In this document: positions 1-7,102 of the stretch, one piece after another
Layout: each line of letters starts with the position of its first letter
Numbering within the stretch: position 1 is the stretch's first letter
Source: Flavobacterium aestivum
GTDB lineage: Bacteria > Bacteroidota > Bacteroidia > Flavobacteriales > Flavobacteriaceae
Direction: 5' to 3'
Assembly (NCBI RefSeq): GCF_026870175.2
Contig: NZ_CP113977.2
Span: 4,216,001 to 4,280,000, forward strand
DNA: 64,000 nt
Position numbers and translations under genes: made by a program
Notes under the pieces: model-generated
What the model was told of the DNA's origin: nothing
Seen by the model: the letters and a program-made list of their open reading frames with translations, nothing else
Database searches by the model: none

Positions 1-185
1 TTGTTTATTGGCTTTGTAAAATTTTCCAGTTGTTCTGTAATTCTACAAATCTGCGTTTCAATAGTCTCAACCGCATTTGGCAACATCCCCAATAATCCAT
101 ATTTTTCTCTTTCCTCTTGAGTAAAAGCCGTTCCTTTATTAAGACGTGGATTACGCAAAATCGAATAACCAGTATTTTCATCCAT
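1..185 (-). CDS. maeA: NAD-dependent malic enzyme, N-terminal fragment (runs off window)
   Basis: Only the first 61 codons are present, read from an ATG at 185 toward base 1 and off the window. The translation contains LLNKGTAF-like and LLGMLP-like stretches (seen as LNKGTAFTQEEREKYGLLG) followed by an ETIETQ helix. These are the conserved N-terminal signature of malic enzymes, which oxidatively decarboxylate malate to pyruvate. The rest of the protein, including the NAD domain, lies outside, so NAD versus NADP preference cannot be judged. A longer overlapping frame starting at 214 has no family resemblance and was discarded. Confidence 0.8.
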   Translation of the reverse strand, partial: MDENTGYSILRNPRLNKGTAFTQEEREKYGLLGMLPNAVETIETQICRITEQLENFTKPIN

Positions 186-488
186 TGTGAATATGCTTTA
201 AAATTAATATTCATTTATATTTTGTCTGGAACTTTTATTTATTTCTTTTCCAAACGAATAAATCTAATTATTTCTTGAGCTTAGTGGTAAGCGGATTTTA
301 AAACAGGTACTATTTAAAAGATTAAAACTAGTATTAGTTTCAATTTTAAAAACATAAAACTACTACAGTTTTAATAATTATACAATCAAATTCTTATTAA
401 GGATTCATTATTCTTATGTTTTAAAACCAGAAAATACATCTACTCATTTGTCTTAAATCCAAAAAAAAAGAATTAAAATCCAAAAAAA
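186..488. other. AT-rich intergenic region
   Basis: About 300 bases lie between the malic enzyme start and the end of the DUF2490 gene, both on the minus strand. The stretch must hold the malic enzyme promoter and the terminator of the DUF2490 gene, but I see no convincing TAnnTTTG element, strong hairpin or ORF here. Confidence 0.5.
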
Positions 489-1256
489 TCATTCATCTCC
501 AGAATTAGCTGGTGCTTCTGAAACATTATGCTTTATCGTGGTATTTAAGTAAAAAAACAATCGTATGGTATGATTCATATCATATTGATAACCTGAATAT
601 TTTTGCTGATAAACATTCATATATCCAAAATCAAAACTCAAATTGGGATTTATGTTTTGTTTGATCCCTATGAATAATCTATTTTGATCAAACGTATTAT
701 AAATCACTTCTTTCCCAAAGTGAATCAAAATTTCGTCGGACAAAACCAGTGAAGGCCACTTTTTATTACTAGACACTGGTATATTAAAACTTGCCAAATA
801 CCGCACTCTATTTGTAAATCTCCATTCGCCTGTAGGTTCATCGTTGGCCATTTTTTCTTGCCATCTTTGCTCATTACGCAGTCTTTGAATTACCCCCACT
901 TTTCCAATTTTTGTATTTAATTGTGCTTGTTGGTATATTCTATTTTCATCTGCATAGGTTGACCATCCTTCTTTGGTAGGAGCCAACCACATATGGGCGT
1001 ATCCCCCCGTTAGAGAAACGCTTGAATTTGGTATATAGGTAATTCCGCCTCTTAAAAAATAAAAATTATTACTTTCAAAAAAATCATTTTCCCTAACATG
1101 AACATCAGCTACTATACCCCAATGGTCACTAAATTTTGTTACCGTGTTCAAAGAAACCCAAGTTTGCAATTGTTGATTCACTTCTTTTGTTTGAGGTGTT
1201 TGCCCAAACAATAAAAATGGAAATAATGAAACTAGAATTTTTGATATAGCTTTCAA
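489..1256 (-). CDS. DUF2490 family outer-membrane protein
   Basis: The 255-aa protein has a signal peptide (about residues 1-18, ending LLFGQ). A series of alternating aromatic/polar beta strands follows, such as LRGGITYIP, GGYAHMWL, RLRNEQRW and FDFGYMNVYQQK, up to a C-terminal strand (HTIRLFFYL). The RNEQRW motif and overall length match DUF2490 proteins, predicted beta barrels of unknown function common in Bacteroidota. It stands alone on the minus strand. A TATTTTTG -7-like element on the minus strand at 1333-1340 could drive it. No ligand or transport role can be read from the sequence. Confidence 0.8.
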   Translation of the reverse strand: MKAISKILVSLFPFLLFGQTPQTKEVNQQLQTWVSLNTVTKFSDHWGIVADVHVRENDFFESNNFYFLRGGITYIPNSSVSLTGGYAHMWLAPTKEGWSTYADENRIYQQAQLNTKIGKVGVIQRLRNEQRWQEKMANDEPTGEWRFTNRVRYLASFNIPVSSNKKWPSLVLSDEILIHFGKEVIYNTFDQNRLFIGIKQNINPNLSFDFGYMNVYQQKYSGYQYDMNHTIRLFFYLNTTIKHNVSEAPANSGDE

Positions 1257-1470
1257 AATGACAAAAGGATTAAATCAATAAACAAAATTCGTACTAAAAT
1301 TAATTAAAATAACTTTTAGAAACTTCATTATGCAAAAATACTTTGCATATTATTTTATAAATATGATATATGTCAGTTGAAAAAAGGAATCAAAAATATC
1401 TAGTATTATGAAGAAACCATCAAAAAAAAACAAGTTTTTAAGAACCAACACTTTATGTGTGTGTTTAAGT

Positions 1471-2349
1471 TTATTCCTTTTCTTTTAGTCTATGACTTTT
1501 AATAATATAATTTGTAATAGCCTTTAATGGCTTATCAGTTTCTGGATTAAATCCCGGTTGATTAAAAAGCTCTATTTCTCCATCATTCTTAGAATACCAA
1601 ACTAAAGCTTTACCATTTTTAAAAAACACTAATGCAGCTTTTGGATCTAATTTCCTTAACTCCATAGTGTTCTCATCAATAGGAACAATATTATTCAATT
1701 GACCAATTCCTAATTTCTCATTAGTGCAATCTACCGCTTCGTAATGATTCCCTTTCCATTGCATGCATTGTTTAGTTGGTGAGATTATATCTTTTATTGT
1801 ATACATCATAAAAAACAAGAATAAGAAACCAGTCAAAAAAGGAATTATCTTTCTGATTAGTTTCTTATTCTTAATATTATCCTCAATAATTACTTCGTTT
1901 CCAGTAAACTCTTCTAAATCATCAATACTATCAACAGTAACATTTTGCTCTTTCCCTGTGGGGATCTCAATACTAATTATATCCGTTGTTCCTTTATACT
2001 GACTGTACTTACTAAGAGGTCTTAGCTCAAAATCTATAACAATAGCCGCCAATTCTACTCTAATTTTATTCCCGGAATCTTTCTCTCCTTTCAAAAATGA
2101 AATCACCGACTTCAATCTTCCAGTACCAAAATTTTCTATAGCTCTTCCTAATTTTTCATCTTCTTTGGCTCCAAAATACGACCTAAATATATTTTCATCA
2201 GATTTAGTCAAACGGTTTTCAAAAATATTCAAACATAAATCTCTCAATTGGGCTGGTGTACTGCCATAAATGCTATCAGTTTTCTGGGCTCGGTATTGCG
2301 CTTTAATAGCACTTTTATATTCTTCAAAAGTAGTTTTGTCCATAAGCAT
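1471..2349 (-). CDS. Hypothetical single-pass membrane protein
   Basis: I do not recognise a named family for this 292-aa protein. The N-terminal half (about 1-165) is soluble and charged. One clear membrane helix lies at about 167-187 (IIPFLTGFLFLFFMMYTIKDII), and the C-terminal part (about 195-285) would be outside the cytoplasm. That part carries two cysteines (CMQWKGNHYEAVDC) that could form a disulfide. The start could be the ATG at 2349 or the one two codons later at 2343. A periodic GGAAT array sits immediately upstream of the start. The architecture (cytoplasmic domain, TM, small external domain) would suit a sensor or anti-sigma-like role, but no such domain is recognisable. Confidence 0.7.
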   Translation of the reverse strand: MLMDKTTFEEYKSAIKAQYRAQKTDSIYGSTPAQLRDLCLNIFENRLTKSDENIFRSYFGAKEDEKLGRAIENFGTGRLKSVISFLKGEKDSGNKIRVELAAIVIDFELRPLSKYSQYKGTTDIISIEIPTGKEQNVTVDSIDDLEEFTGNEVIIEDNIKNKKLIRKIIPFLTGFLFLFFMMYTIKDIISPTKQCMQWKGNHYEAVDCTNEKLGIGQLNNIVPIDENTMELRKLDPKAALVFFKNGKALVWYSKNDGEIELFNQPGFNPETDKPLKAITNYIIKSHRLKEKE

Positions 2350-2353
2350 GATC

Positions 2354-2406
2354 GGAATTTTTTGGAATTTTTGGAATACATCGGAATTACTGGAATTATC
2401 GGAATT
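2354..2406. repeat. Array of six GGAAT motifs at 9-10 bp spacing
   Basis: GGAAT occurs at 2354, 2364, 2373, 2383, 2392 and 2401, so the spacing is 10, 9, 10, 9 and 9 bp, close to one helical turn. The array lies directly upstream of the start of the minus-strand membrane-protein gene, in its leader or promoter. It may be a short degenerate tandem repeat or a phased binding site. Confidence 0.6.
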
Positions 2407-2634
2407 CCATTGAAATCATTCAACAGAAACTCTATTCCTTTGCTTCAGAATTAGTTCATGTTCTATTTCGCGATATGAACAAATGTACAAAACTAATTCT
2501 AAAAAAGTGTTGCTAAACAGCGTAGTACGTTTGTTCGGGAAGTATAAATAATACTATTCTGTTTTAGCCACACTTCACTTCCCACAAGTAAAAAAACAAT
2601 CTGTTTTTAAATGGCTCGCCTAGTCCGGCAATGA

Positions 2635-2652
2635 TTCGATTTCAAAATCGAA
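2635..2652. repeat. Short perfect palindrome upstream of small lipoprotein
   Basis: TTCGATTT and AAATCGAA form an 8-bp perfect inverted repeat with a 2-base spacer, ending 36 bases before the ATG of the 56-aa lipoprotein gene. It could be an operator or a short leader hairpin. No T-tract follows, so it is not a terminator. Confidence 0.4.
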
Positions 2653-2688
2653 CGGCCAAACCTATGTCAAATTTTTAAATCAAACAAA

Positions 2689-2859
2689 ATGAAAAAAATA
2701 TTTTTAGTATCATGTTTTATGATCGCAAGCGTAGTTATGGTTTCTTGTACTAATGATGAAGTGGAAACAACTCCAAAAACTAGTAAACAACAAGTCAGAG
2801 CGGATGCTCCTATAGACGGGCAGAATGGTCAAATACCAACTACCCCACCTAAGCCATAA
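2689..2859 (+). CDS. Small lipoprotein (56 aa)
   Basis: The ORF starts MKKIFLVSC and has a hydrophobic signal segment ending in the lipobox VVMVSC, with Cys20 as the predicted lipidated residue. A 36-residue mature part follows, rich in Thr, Asp, Gln and Pro and ending TTPPKP. It has no catalytic features. It lies 61 bases upstream of the TPR histidine kinase on the same strand, separated by a terminator-like hairpin that overlaps the kinase start. A short exported peptide beside a periplasm-facing sensor could be a ligand, accessory or reporter of lipoprotein traffic, but this is inference only. Confidence 0.7.
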   Translation: MKKIFLVSCFMIASVVMVSCTNDEVETTPKTSKQQVRADAPIDGQNGQIPTTPPKP

Positions 2860-2912
2860 ATTTTAAAAAAATCAATTAAAACATTCATACTGTTTTAATT
2901 AATTTCAGTATT

Positions 2913-2955
2913 TTCGGGAAATGATAGCAAAAAAGTTATGTTTCCCGAATTTTTA
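2913..2955 (+). terminator. Terminator-like hairpin overlapping kinase start codon
   Basis: TTCGGGAAA (2913-2921) and TTTCCCGAA (2941-2949) are perfect 9-bp arms with a 19-nt loop, followed by a T-rich tract. The A of the kinase ATG (2921) is the last base of the left arm. The hairpin can serve as terminator or attenuator for the upstream lipoprotein gene, with read-through into the kinase. Confidence 0.55.
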
Positions 2956-4645
2956 TTTATTACTAATATTACTACTTGTAATAAGTTCTTGCTCTAAAGA
3001 ACAGTCAATTCTTAAAGACAAAAAAATAAATACTGCTTATCAAACTTATATTGATTATGCTGAAAAATATTTTGCAAAATCACAATACAACAGCGCCTTT
3101 TTTTATTATAACAAATCGAAATTAGCTTGTGACCCATCTAAGGATAAAGTCAAAATTATTTATTCTTTACTTAAAATGGCAGCTATACAACAAACCCAAG
3201 GAGATTACACCAGCAGTGAAAGTACTGCTACGGAAGCCATTCCGTTTTTCGACAAAACAACAGATAATCAATACAAAATTGCAATTTATAATACCTTAGG
3301 AATTAACTATGTAAATCTTTTTGATTATGACAATAGTATTTATTATTATAATCAAGCTTTTAATTTAGCTGAAGATGAATTACAAAAAGCAATACTTAAA
3401 AACAACGTTGCTGTTGTGTACATGGAAAAGCAAGACTACCCAAATGCCATATCAATTCTTACCCCATTAGTATCTATAAAAAAAGTTACAGACAATGATG
3501 AAAATTACGCCCGAATTCTTGACAATTTAGGCTTTTCATATTTCAAAACAGGAAACTCAAAAAAAGGTTTGGATTATATCAATCAAGCCCTAAAAATTAG
3601 AGAACAAATAAAAGATGATTTTGGAATAACAACATCCTATTACCACCTATCTGATTTTTACAACAAGACCAATCCTGTTTTGTCCTACCATTATGCAAAA
3701 GCATCCTATGCAAAGGCTACCAAAATAAATAATGCAAATGATCGACTAGAATCTTTAGAGCAATTAATTAAAAATAGTACCGGAAATCAATCCAAAAAAT
3801 TTACAACAAATTACCTCCACATCAACGATAGTCTTAATAAAGTAAGGCAAAAGGCAAAAAATCAATTTGCAAAAATCAAGTATGATTCTACTAAAGAAAA
3901 AAACGAAAATCTAAAACTTAAAACCCAAAAAGCTGAGAATGACTTGCTGTTAGAGCAAGAAAAAAACCGAAGCCTAACTTCTTACATTATTATTGTGTTG
4001 GTCTCAAGCTTTCTTTTATTTCTTTACTATTATTTAACTACAAAAGGGAAACGCGAAAAAGCTAAAGCAGTATATGACAGCGAAACTAGAATATCTAAAA
4101 AACTTCACGATGAATTAGCCAATGATGTTTACCAAACAATGGCTTTTGTTGAAACCCAAGATTTACAAAACCCAGTAAAAAAAGAAAACCTTCTAGGTAG
4201 TCTCGATAAAATATATGCCAGAACCAGAAACATCTCGAGAGAAAACAGTGAAATTGAAACTGGAATTAACTTTGAAGAAGAACTAAAAGAAATGCTTTCC
4301 GGTTACAACAACAATCAGATCAAAATAATTATTAAAGACAATGGCGATATTAATTGGATAAAAATTCAAACTGAAAAGAAAATTGCGCTATACAGAGTAT
4401 TGCAAGAACTGATGGTTAACATGAAAAAACACAGTCAGTGTTCCTTTGCTGCTGTTAGTTTTGATTCGAATGAAAAATTCATTCAAATTGATTATGCCGA
4501 TAATGGAGTTGGAATGAACAATACACAAATTTTAAAAAATGGCCTTCATAATGTGGAAAACCGTATTCAGTCCATAAATGGAACCATTACTTTTGACATA
4601 GAAACCAATAAAGGTTTTAAAGCTAAAATAGCAATACCTAAATAA
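2921..4645 (+). CDS. TPR-containing lipoprotein sensor histidine kinase
   Basis: The 574-aa protein begins with a lipoprotein-type signal (lipobox VISSC, Cys about residue 24). A periplasmic array of TPR-like helices follows (about 35-310; e.g. YYNQAF, ARILDNLGFSYFKTG), then a coiled coil (about 305-350) and one TM helix (about 352-373). The cytoplasmic kinase core has the phospho-acceptor in SKKLHDELAND (His396, HisKA_3 type) and a C-terminal HATPase with an N box (LQELMVNMKKHS) and DNGVGM. The response regulator starts 9 bases after its stop. The TPR array presumably senses an envelope protein or peptide. The ATG at 2921 lies in a terminator-like hairpin, but it is the only start that keeps the signal peptide. 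Confidence 0.9.
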   Translation: MIAKKLCFPNFYLLLILLLVISSCSKEQSILKDKKINTAYQTYIDYAEKYFAKSQYNSAFFYYNKSKLACDPSKDKVKIIYSLLKMAAIQQTQGDYTSSESTATEAIPFFDKTTDNQYKIAIYNTLGINYVNLFDYDNSIYYYNQAFNLAEDELQKAILKNNVAVVYMEKQDYPNAISILTPLVSIKKVTDNDENYARILDNLGFSYFKTGNSKKGLDYINQALKIREQIKDDFGITTSYYHLSDFYNKTNPVLSYHYAKASYAKATKINNANDRLESLEQLIKNSTGNQSKKFTTNYLHINDSLNKVRQKAKNQFAKIKYDSTKEKNENLKLKTQKAENDLLLEQEKNRSLTSYIIIVLVSSFLLFLYYYLTTKGKREKAKAVYDSETRISKKLHDELANDVYQTMAFVETQDLQNPVKKENLLGSLDKIYARTRNISRENSEIETGINFEEELKEMLSGYNNNQIKIIIKDNGDINWIKIQTEKKIALYRVLQELMVNMKKHSQCSFAAVSFDSNEKFIQIDYADNGVGMNNTQILKNGLHNVENRIQSINGTITFDIETNKGFKAKIAIPK

Positions 4646-4654
4646 TTACTGATT

Positions 4655-5323
4655 ATGTTCAAAAAAGTTTTAATAGTAGATGACATCGATTTTAATGATA
4701 TTGCAGCCGTACAAGTACTCGAAGAACTTGAAGTTCCAGAAATTGCATTTTCAAAATATTGTGATGATGCACTATTAAAAATTAAAAAGGCCTACAAAGA
4801 CAATGAACCTTATCAACTGTTAATCTCAGATTTGTCGTTTAAAGTTGATCATAGAGAAAACACACTCAACTCTGGCGAAGAATTAATAGCAGTAGTAAAA
4901 CAATTGTTTCCCGAAATAAAAATAATTGCTTTTTCAATTGAAGATAAATCCTATCGTATAAAATCATTATTTGACAAATATAAAATCAATGGTTTTGTTA
5001 TGAAAGGACGTTCTAGTATTGCAGAACTTAAAAAAGCAGTCGAAGTCGTTTATGAAGACACTCAAAACTACCTGTCACCCGAATTGAATCATATTCTTAG
5101 GGACAAAACTGTCAATGAAATAGACAATTATGACATTCAATTGATGAAGTATCTTTCTAAAGGCGTAGCTCAGGAAAATATGGAGGCTACATTTAAAGAG
5201 GCTGGTATTACTCCAAACAGCAAAAGCACTATTGAAAAACGCATCAACAAACTCAAAATATACTTCAAAGCTAACAACACCACTCACCTTGTGGCAATTG
5301 CCAAAGATTTAGGATTGGTTTAA
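4655..5323 (+). CDS. Response regulator (REC plus C-terminal HTH)
   Basis: The 222-aa protein starts KVLIVDDIDF, where the acidic pair binds Mg2+. The phospho-acceptor is Asp59 (LLISDLSF), and a conserved Lys lies in GFVMKGRSS. The C-terminal region (about 150-220) is helical, with GVAQENMEATFKEAGITPNSKSTIEKRINKLK resembling a diverged LuxR/FixJ-like HTH. It is the cognate partner of the TPR kinase just upstream. Three palindromes at fixed promoter positions lie downstream of this gene, which makes it the obvious candidate to bind them. Binding itself is inferred. Confidence 0.88.
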   Translation: MFKKVLIVDDIDFNDIAAVQVLEELEVPEIAFSKYCDDALLKIKKAYKDNEPYQLLISDLSFKVDHRENTLNSGEELIAVVKQLFPEIKIIAFSIEDKSYRIKSLFDKYKINGFVMKGRSSIAELKKAVEVVYEDTQNYLSPELNHILRDKTVNEIDNYDIQLMKYLSKGVAQENMEATFKEAGITPNSKSTIEKRINKLKIYFKANNTTHLVAIAKDLGLV

Positions 5324-5418
5324 TTCTAAAGTTTTTATCTACTAGAAAGTACTTTTATATTTCTGGATTAAAAAATTTACTCCTTTTAATATATAAATTA
5401 CACTTTAAAAATAGGCTT

Positions 5419-5463
5419 TTACGGTTTCCAGTAAAGAAGTTTTCTTTAATGAATTTAAGTTTG
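5419..5463 (+). promoter_or_regulatory. Palindromic activator site plus -7 element, copy 1
   Basis: TTACGGTTTCCAGTAA (5419-5434) is followed by 21 bases and then the -7 element TAAGTTTG (5456-5463), 19 bases before the start of the 97-aa gene. No TTG -33 element is present at the usual distance, and the palindrome occupies that position. The same arrangement recurs at 5874 and 10788. Confidence 0.75.
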
Positions 5464-5482
5464 TTTCAATATTTCAAACACA

Positions 5483-5776
5483 ATGCGAGCAAATAATTCT
5501 GTCAAAACTGCTGCTTCAAAATATAATTTAAAAAAGAAAAACAGCTTGGGAACAGTAACTCCCAAGGCAAATTTATTTGTAAAACACTTATCCAAAAATA
5601 ACATCTATTTAAACTCCATGATTATAATAATTGGTGTTATAATAAGTCTCATCCTTTTGGGAGTAACATGCCATTTCAAATCTTTAGATTACAGAATTTG
5701 CTATATTCCTCTAATGTTATCTTTTATGCTCGTTTCCATCCTAAGCGCTTTAAGATATAGATTCAAAAAAATCTAG
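5483..5776 (+). CDS. Small two-TM membrane protein
   Basis: The 97-aa protein has a basic N-terminus (residues 1-45, KKKNSLGTVTPKANLF), then two hydrophobic helices (about 46-63, IIIIGVIISLILLGVTC, and about 73-90, YIPLMLSFMLVSILSAL), and ends with a basic tail RYRFKKI. I do not recognise a family. It is a single-gene unit: its own palindrome-type promoter lies upstream and a strong terminator follows at 5800. Co-control with the eight-gene operon suggests a role in the same envelope response. Confidence 0.7.
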   Translation: MRANNSVKTAASKYNLKKKNSLGTVTPKANLFVKHLSKNNIYLNSMIIIIGVIISLILLGVTCHFKSLDYRICYIPLMLSFMLVSILSALRYRFKKI

Positions 5777-5799
5777 TTCATTATTTAATTCAATATATA

Positions 5800-5834
5800 A
5801 AAGCATCAGTTCCTTCTGATGCTTTGTTTTTTTT
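5800..5834 (+). terminator. Rho-independent terminator
   Basis: AAGCATCAG (5801-5809) pairs with CTGATGCTT (5816-5824) around a 6-base loop, followed by a T-rich run to 5834. It ends the 97-aa gene before the next palindromic promoter. Confidence 0.85.
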
Positions 5835-5873
5835 AAAAACTTCTCAATCTCAATTAGCAAATAAAAAAGCCCT

Positions 5874-5918
5874 TTACGGTTTCCCGTAAGCAATTGATTT
5901 ATAATGTATTTAAGTTTG
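5874..5918 (+). promoter_or_regulatory. Palindromic activator site plus -7 element, copy 2
   Basis: TTACGGTTTCCCGTAA (5874-5889) is the most symmetric of the three copies (TTACGG and CCGTAA arms). After exactly 21 bases comes TAAGTTTG (5911-5918). It stands before the eight-gene operon that begins at 5948. Confidence 0.78.
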
Positions 5919-5947
5919 ATTATTATTAACACTTAAAATTTTAAACA

Positions 5948-6220
5948 ATGTCATACAAAGCATTAGTAACATTAGACCTGCCTGAGGCAACAAAAGAACA
6001 AAGAGAGATTTTTTATCAAGTCTTAAAAGATGAAAAATGGACAAAAATATCCAATTTAGATACTGCATGGAAAGTAACTTTTAAAGATGGAGTGACAAGA
6101 ATAGATGCGATAAATACAATAAAAAATGACCTAGAGAAAGCAAAACTAAAAAGCAAACTAAAAAGAGTTGATTATGCTATTCAGATAGATGTAAATGATG
6201 TTATTATCGCTAATTTATAA
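5948..6220 (+). CDS. Small protein of unknown function, possible ferredoxin-like fold
   Basis: This 90-aa protein is the first gene of the operon. The order of predicted elements is strand (KALVTLDL), helix (EQREIFYQVLKDE), strand (WTKISN), strand (AWKVTFK), helix (IDAINTIKNDLEKAKLKSKL), strand (VDYAIQIDVNDVII). That pattern would fit a ferredoxin-like fold as in Cas2/VapD-type proteins, but no catalytic motif is visible and no function can be assigned. The next ORF starts 4 bases after its stop, which supports co-transcription. Confidence 0.65.
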   Translation: MSYKALVTLDLPEATKEQREIFYQVLKDEKWTKISNLDTAWKVTFKDGVTRIDAINTIKNDLEKAKLKSKLKRVDYAIQIDVNDVIIANL

Positions 6221-6224
6221 AACC

Positions 6225-6455
6225 ATGGAATATAAAGTAATCCCCTTCGTGGCATCAATAGATTCAAAACAAGGAACCTCGCAGCATGTGGCCCAACAAT
6301 TAGAAGAATTGATAATGAATTACAACTCGAAAGGTTGGAAATACATTAGACTAGAAAGTGTCTCAACATTTATACAACCAGATGCAGGCTGTTTTGGTCT
6401 AGGTGCAAAACCCGGTTATACAACAACTCGACAAATGATAGTTTTTGAGAAATAA
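6225..6455 (+). CDS. DUF4177-like protein
   Basis: I place the start at ATG 6225 (MEYKVIPFVA) because an upstream in-frame start at 6195 would overlap the previous gene. The 76-aa protein has the pattern of DUF4177-like proteins: an N-terminal strand, a helix with QQLEELIMNYNSKGW, then YIRLESV and a C-terminal strand (RQMIVFEK). A loop with AGCFGLGAKPG is present. Function is unknown. It sits tightly between its neighbours in the operon. Confidence 0.7.
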   Translation: MEYKVIPFVASIDSKQGTSQHVAQQLEELIMNYNSKGWKYIRLESVSTFIQPDAGCFGLGAKPGYTTTRQMIVFEK

Positions 6456-6456
6456 T

Positions 6457-6741
6457 ATGAAATTTTTAATCCTTTTAATTATTAAGATGTATTGGCTTTC
6501 CAAACCAAAGAATAGTAGACCTAAATGTGTTTTTAAAAAATCATGCTCACATTATGTTTATGAAATCACACAACAACAAGGATTTTTAAAAGGATTAAAA
6601 GCTTTTTGGTTTAGATATAAAAATTGCCGAGTAGCTATTCAAATTTTCAAAAATCCAGTAAACAATAAAACCAATATGCTACTTCCTTCAAGAATTATAA
6701 TTGATGAGAACGAAATAGCAGAACGATTATTAATCAAATAA
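6457..6741 (+). CDS. YidD-like protein
   Basis: The start is ATG 6457, one base after the previous stop. The 94-aa protein begins with a hydrophobic/amphipathic segment (MKFLILLIIKMYWL). It then carries CVFKKSCSHYVYEITQQQG, FLKGLKAF and FRYKNCR. These match the Cys-x(5)-Cys-SxYaxeAi, GxxKG and RCrP-like pattern of YidD, the membrane protein insertion efficiency factor next to YidC. The final Pro of the family motif is not conserved and this gene is not near yidC or rnpA, so it is probably a paralogue. A role in membrane-protein biogenesis under stress is plausible. Confidence 0.75.
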   Translation: MKFLILLIIKMYWLSKPKNSRPKCVFKKSCSHYVYEITQQQGFLKGLKAFWFRYKNCRVAIQIFKNPVNNKTNMLLPSRIIIDENEIAERLLIK

Positions 6742-6751
6742 AAAACAAACC

Positions 6752-7090
6752 ATGAAGTTTCCAAAATTTATAATTAAAAAAAGTATCAATAATCAATTCT
6801 ATTTTAACCTTTGGTCCAAAGATGAGGTTATTGTTTTAAAAAGTGAAATGTATACTGCAAAACAAAATTGCAAAAACGGAATTGAGTCCGTAAAAACAAA
6901 TGCTCCATTGGATAAAAATTACGACAGAAAAACATCCGATAATTCCAAATATTATTTTGTTCTAAAGTCTCAAAATAATGGTCAAATAATTGGAACCAGC
7001 AATATGTACCCAAACGTATCCGATAGAGATACAGCAATTGAAAGAGTAAAAATTGATGCACCAATAGCAGAAACTGAAGATTTAACTTAA
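6752..7090 (+). CDS. YegP/UPF0339 (DUF1508) protein with two repeats
   Basis: The 112-aa protein has two tandem copies of the DUF1508 module. The first (about 8-52) has FYFNLWSKDEVIVLKSEMY and NGIESVKTNAP. The second (about 62-106) has YYFVLKSQNNGQIIGTSNMY and AIERVKIDAP. Proteins of this family are small paired beta-beta-beta-alpha folds, often stress induced, with no established biochemical role. It is the fourth gene of the operon, 10 bases after the YidD-like gene. Confidence 0.85.
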   Translation: MKFPKFIIKKSINNQFYFNLWSKDEVIVLKSEMYTAKQNCKNGIESVKTNAPLDKNYDRKTSDNSKYYFVLKSQNNGQIIGTSNMYPNVSDRDTAIERVKIDAPIAETEDLT

Positions 7091-7102
7091 TTCATAAAAT
7101 CT

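Noticed and set aside
5750..5932. 60-codon minus-strand ORF over the terminator and second palindrome
   Set aside because: It covers a clear terminator and a regulatory site, and its translation is low-complexity Leu/Ile/Lys-rich.
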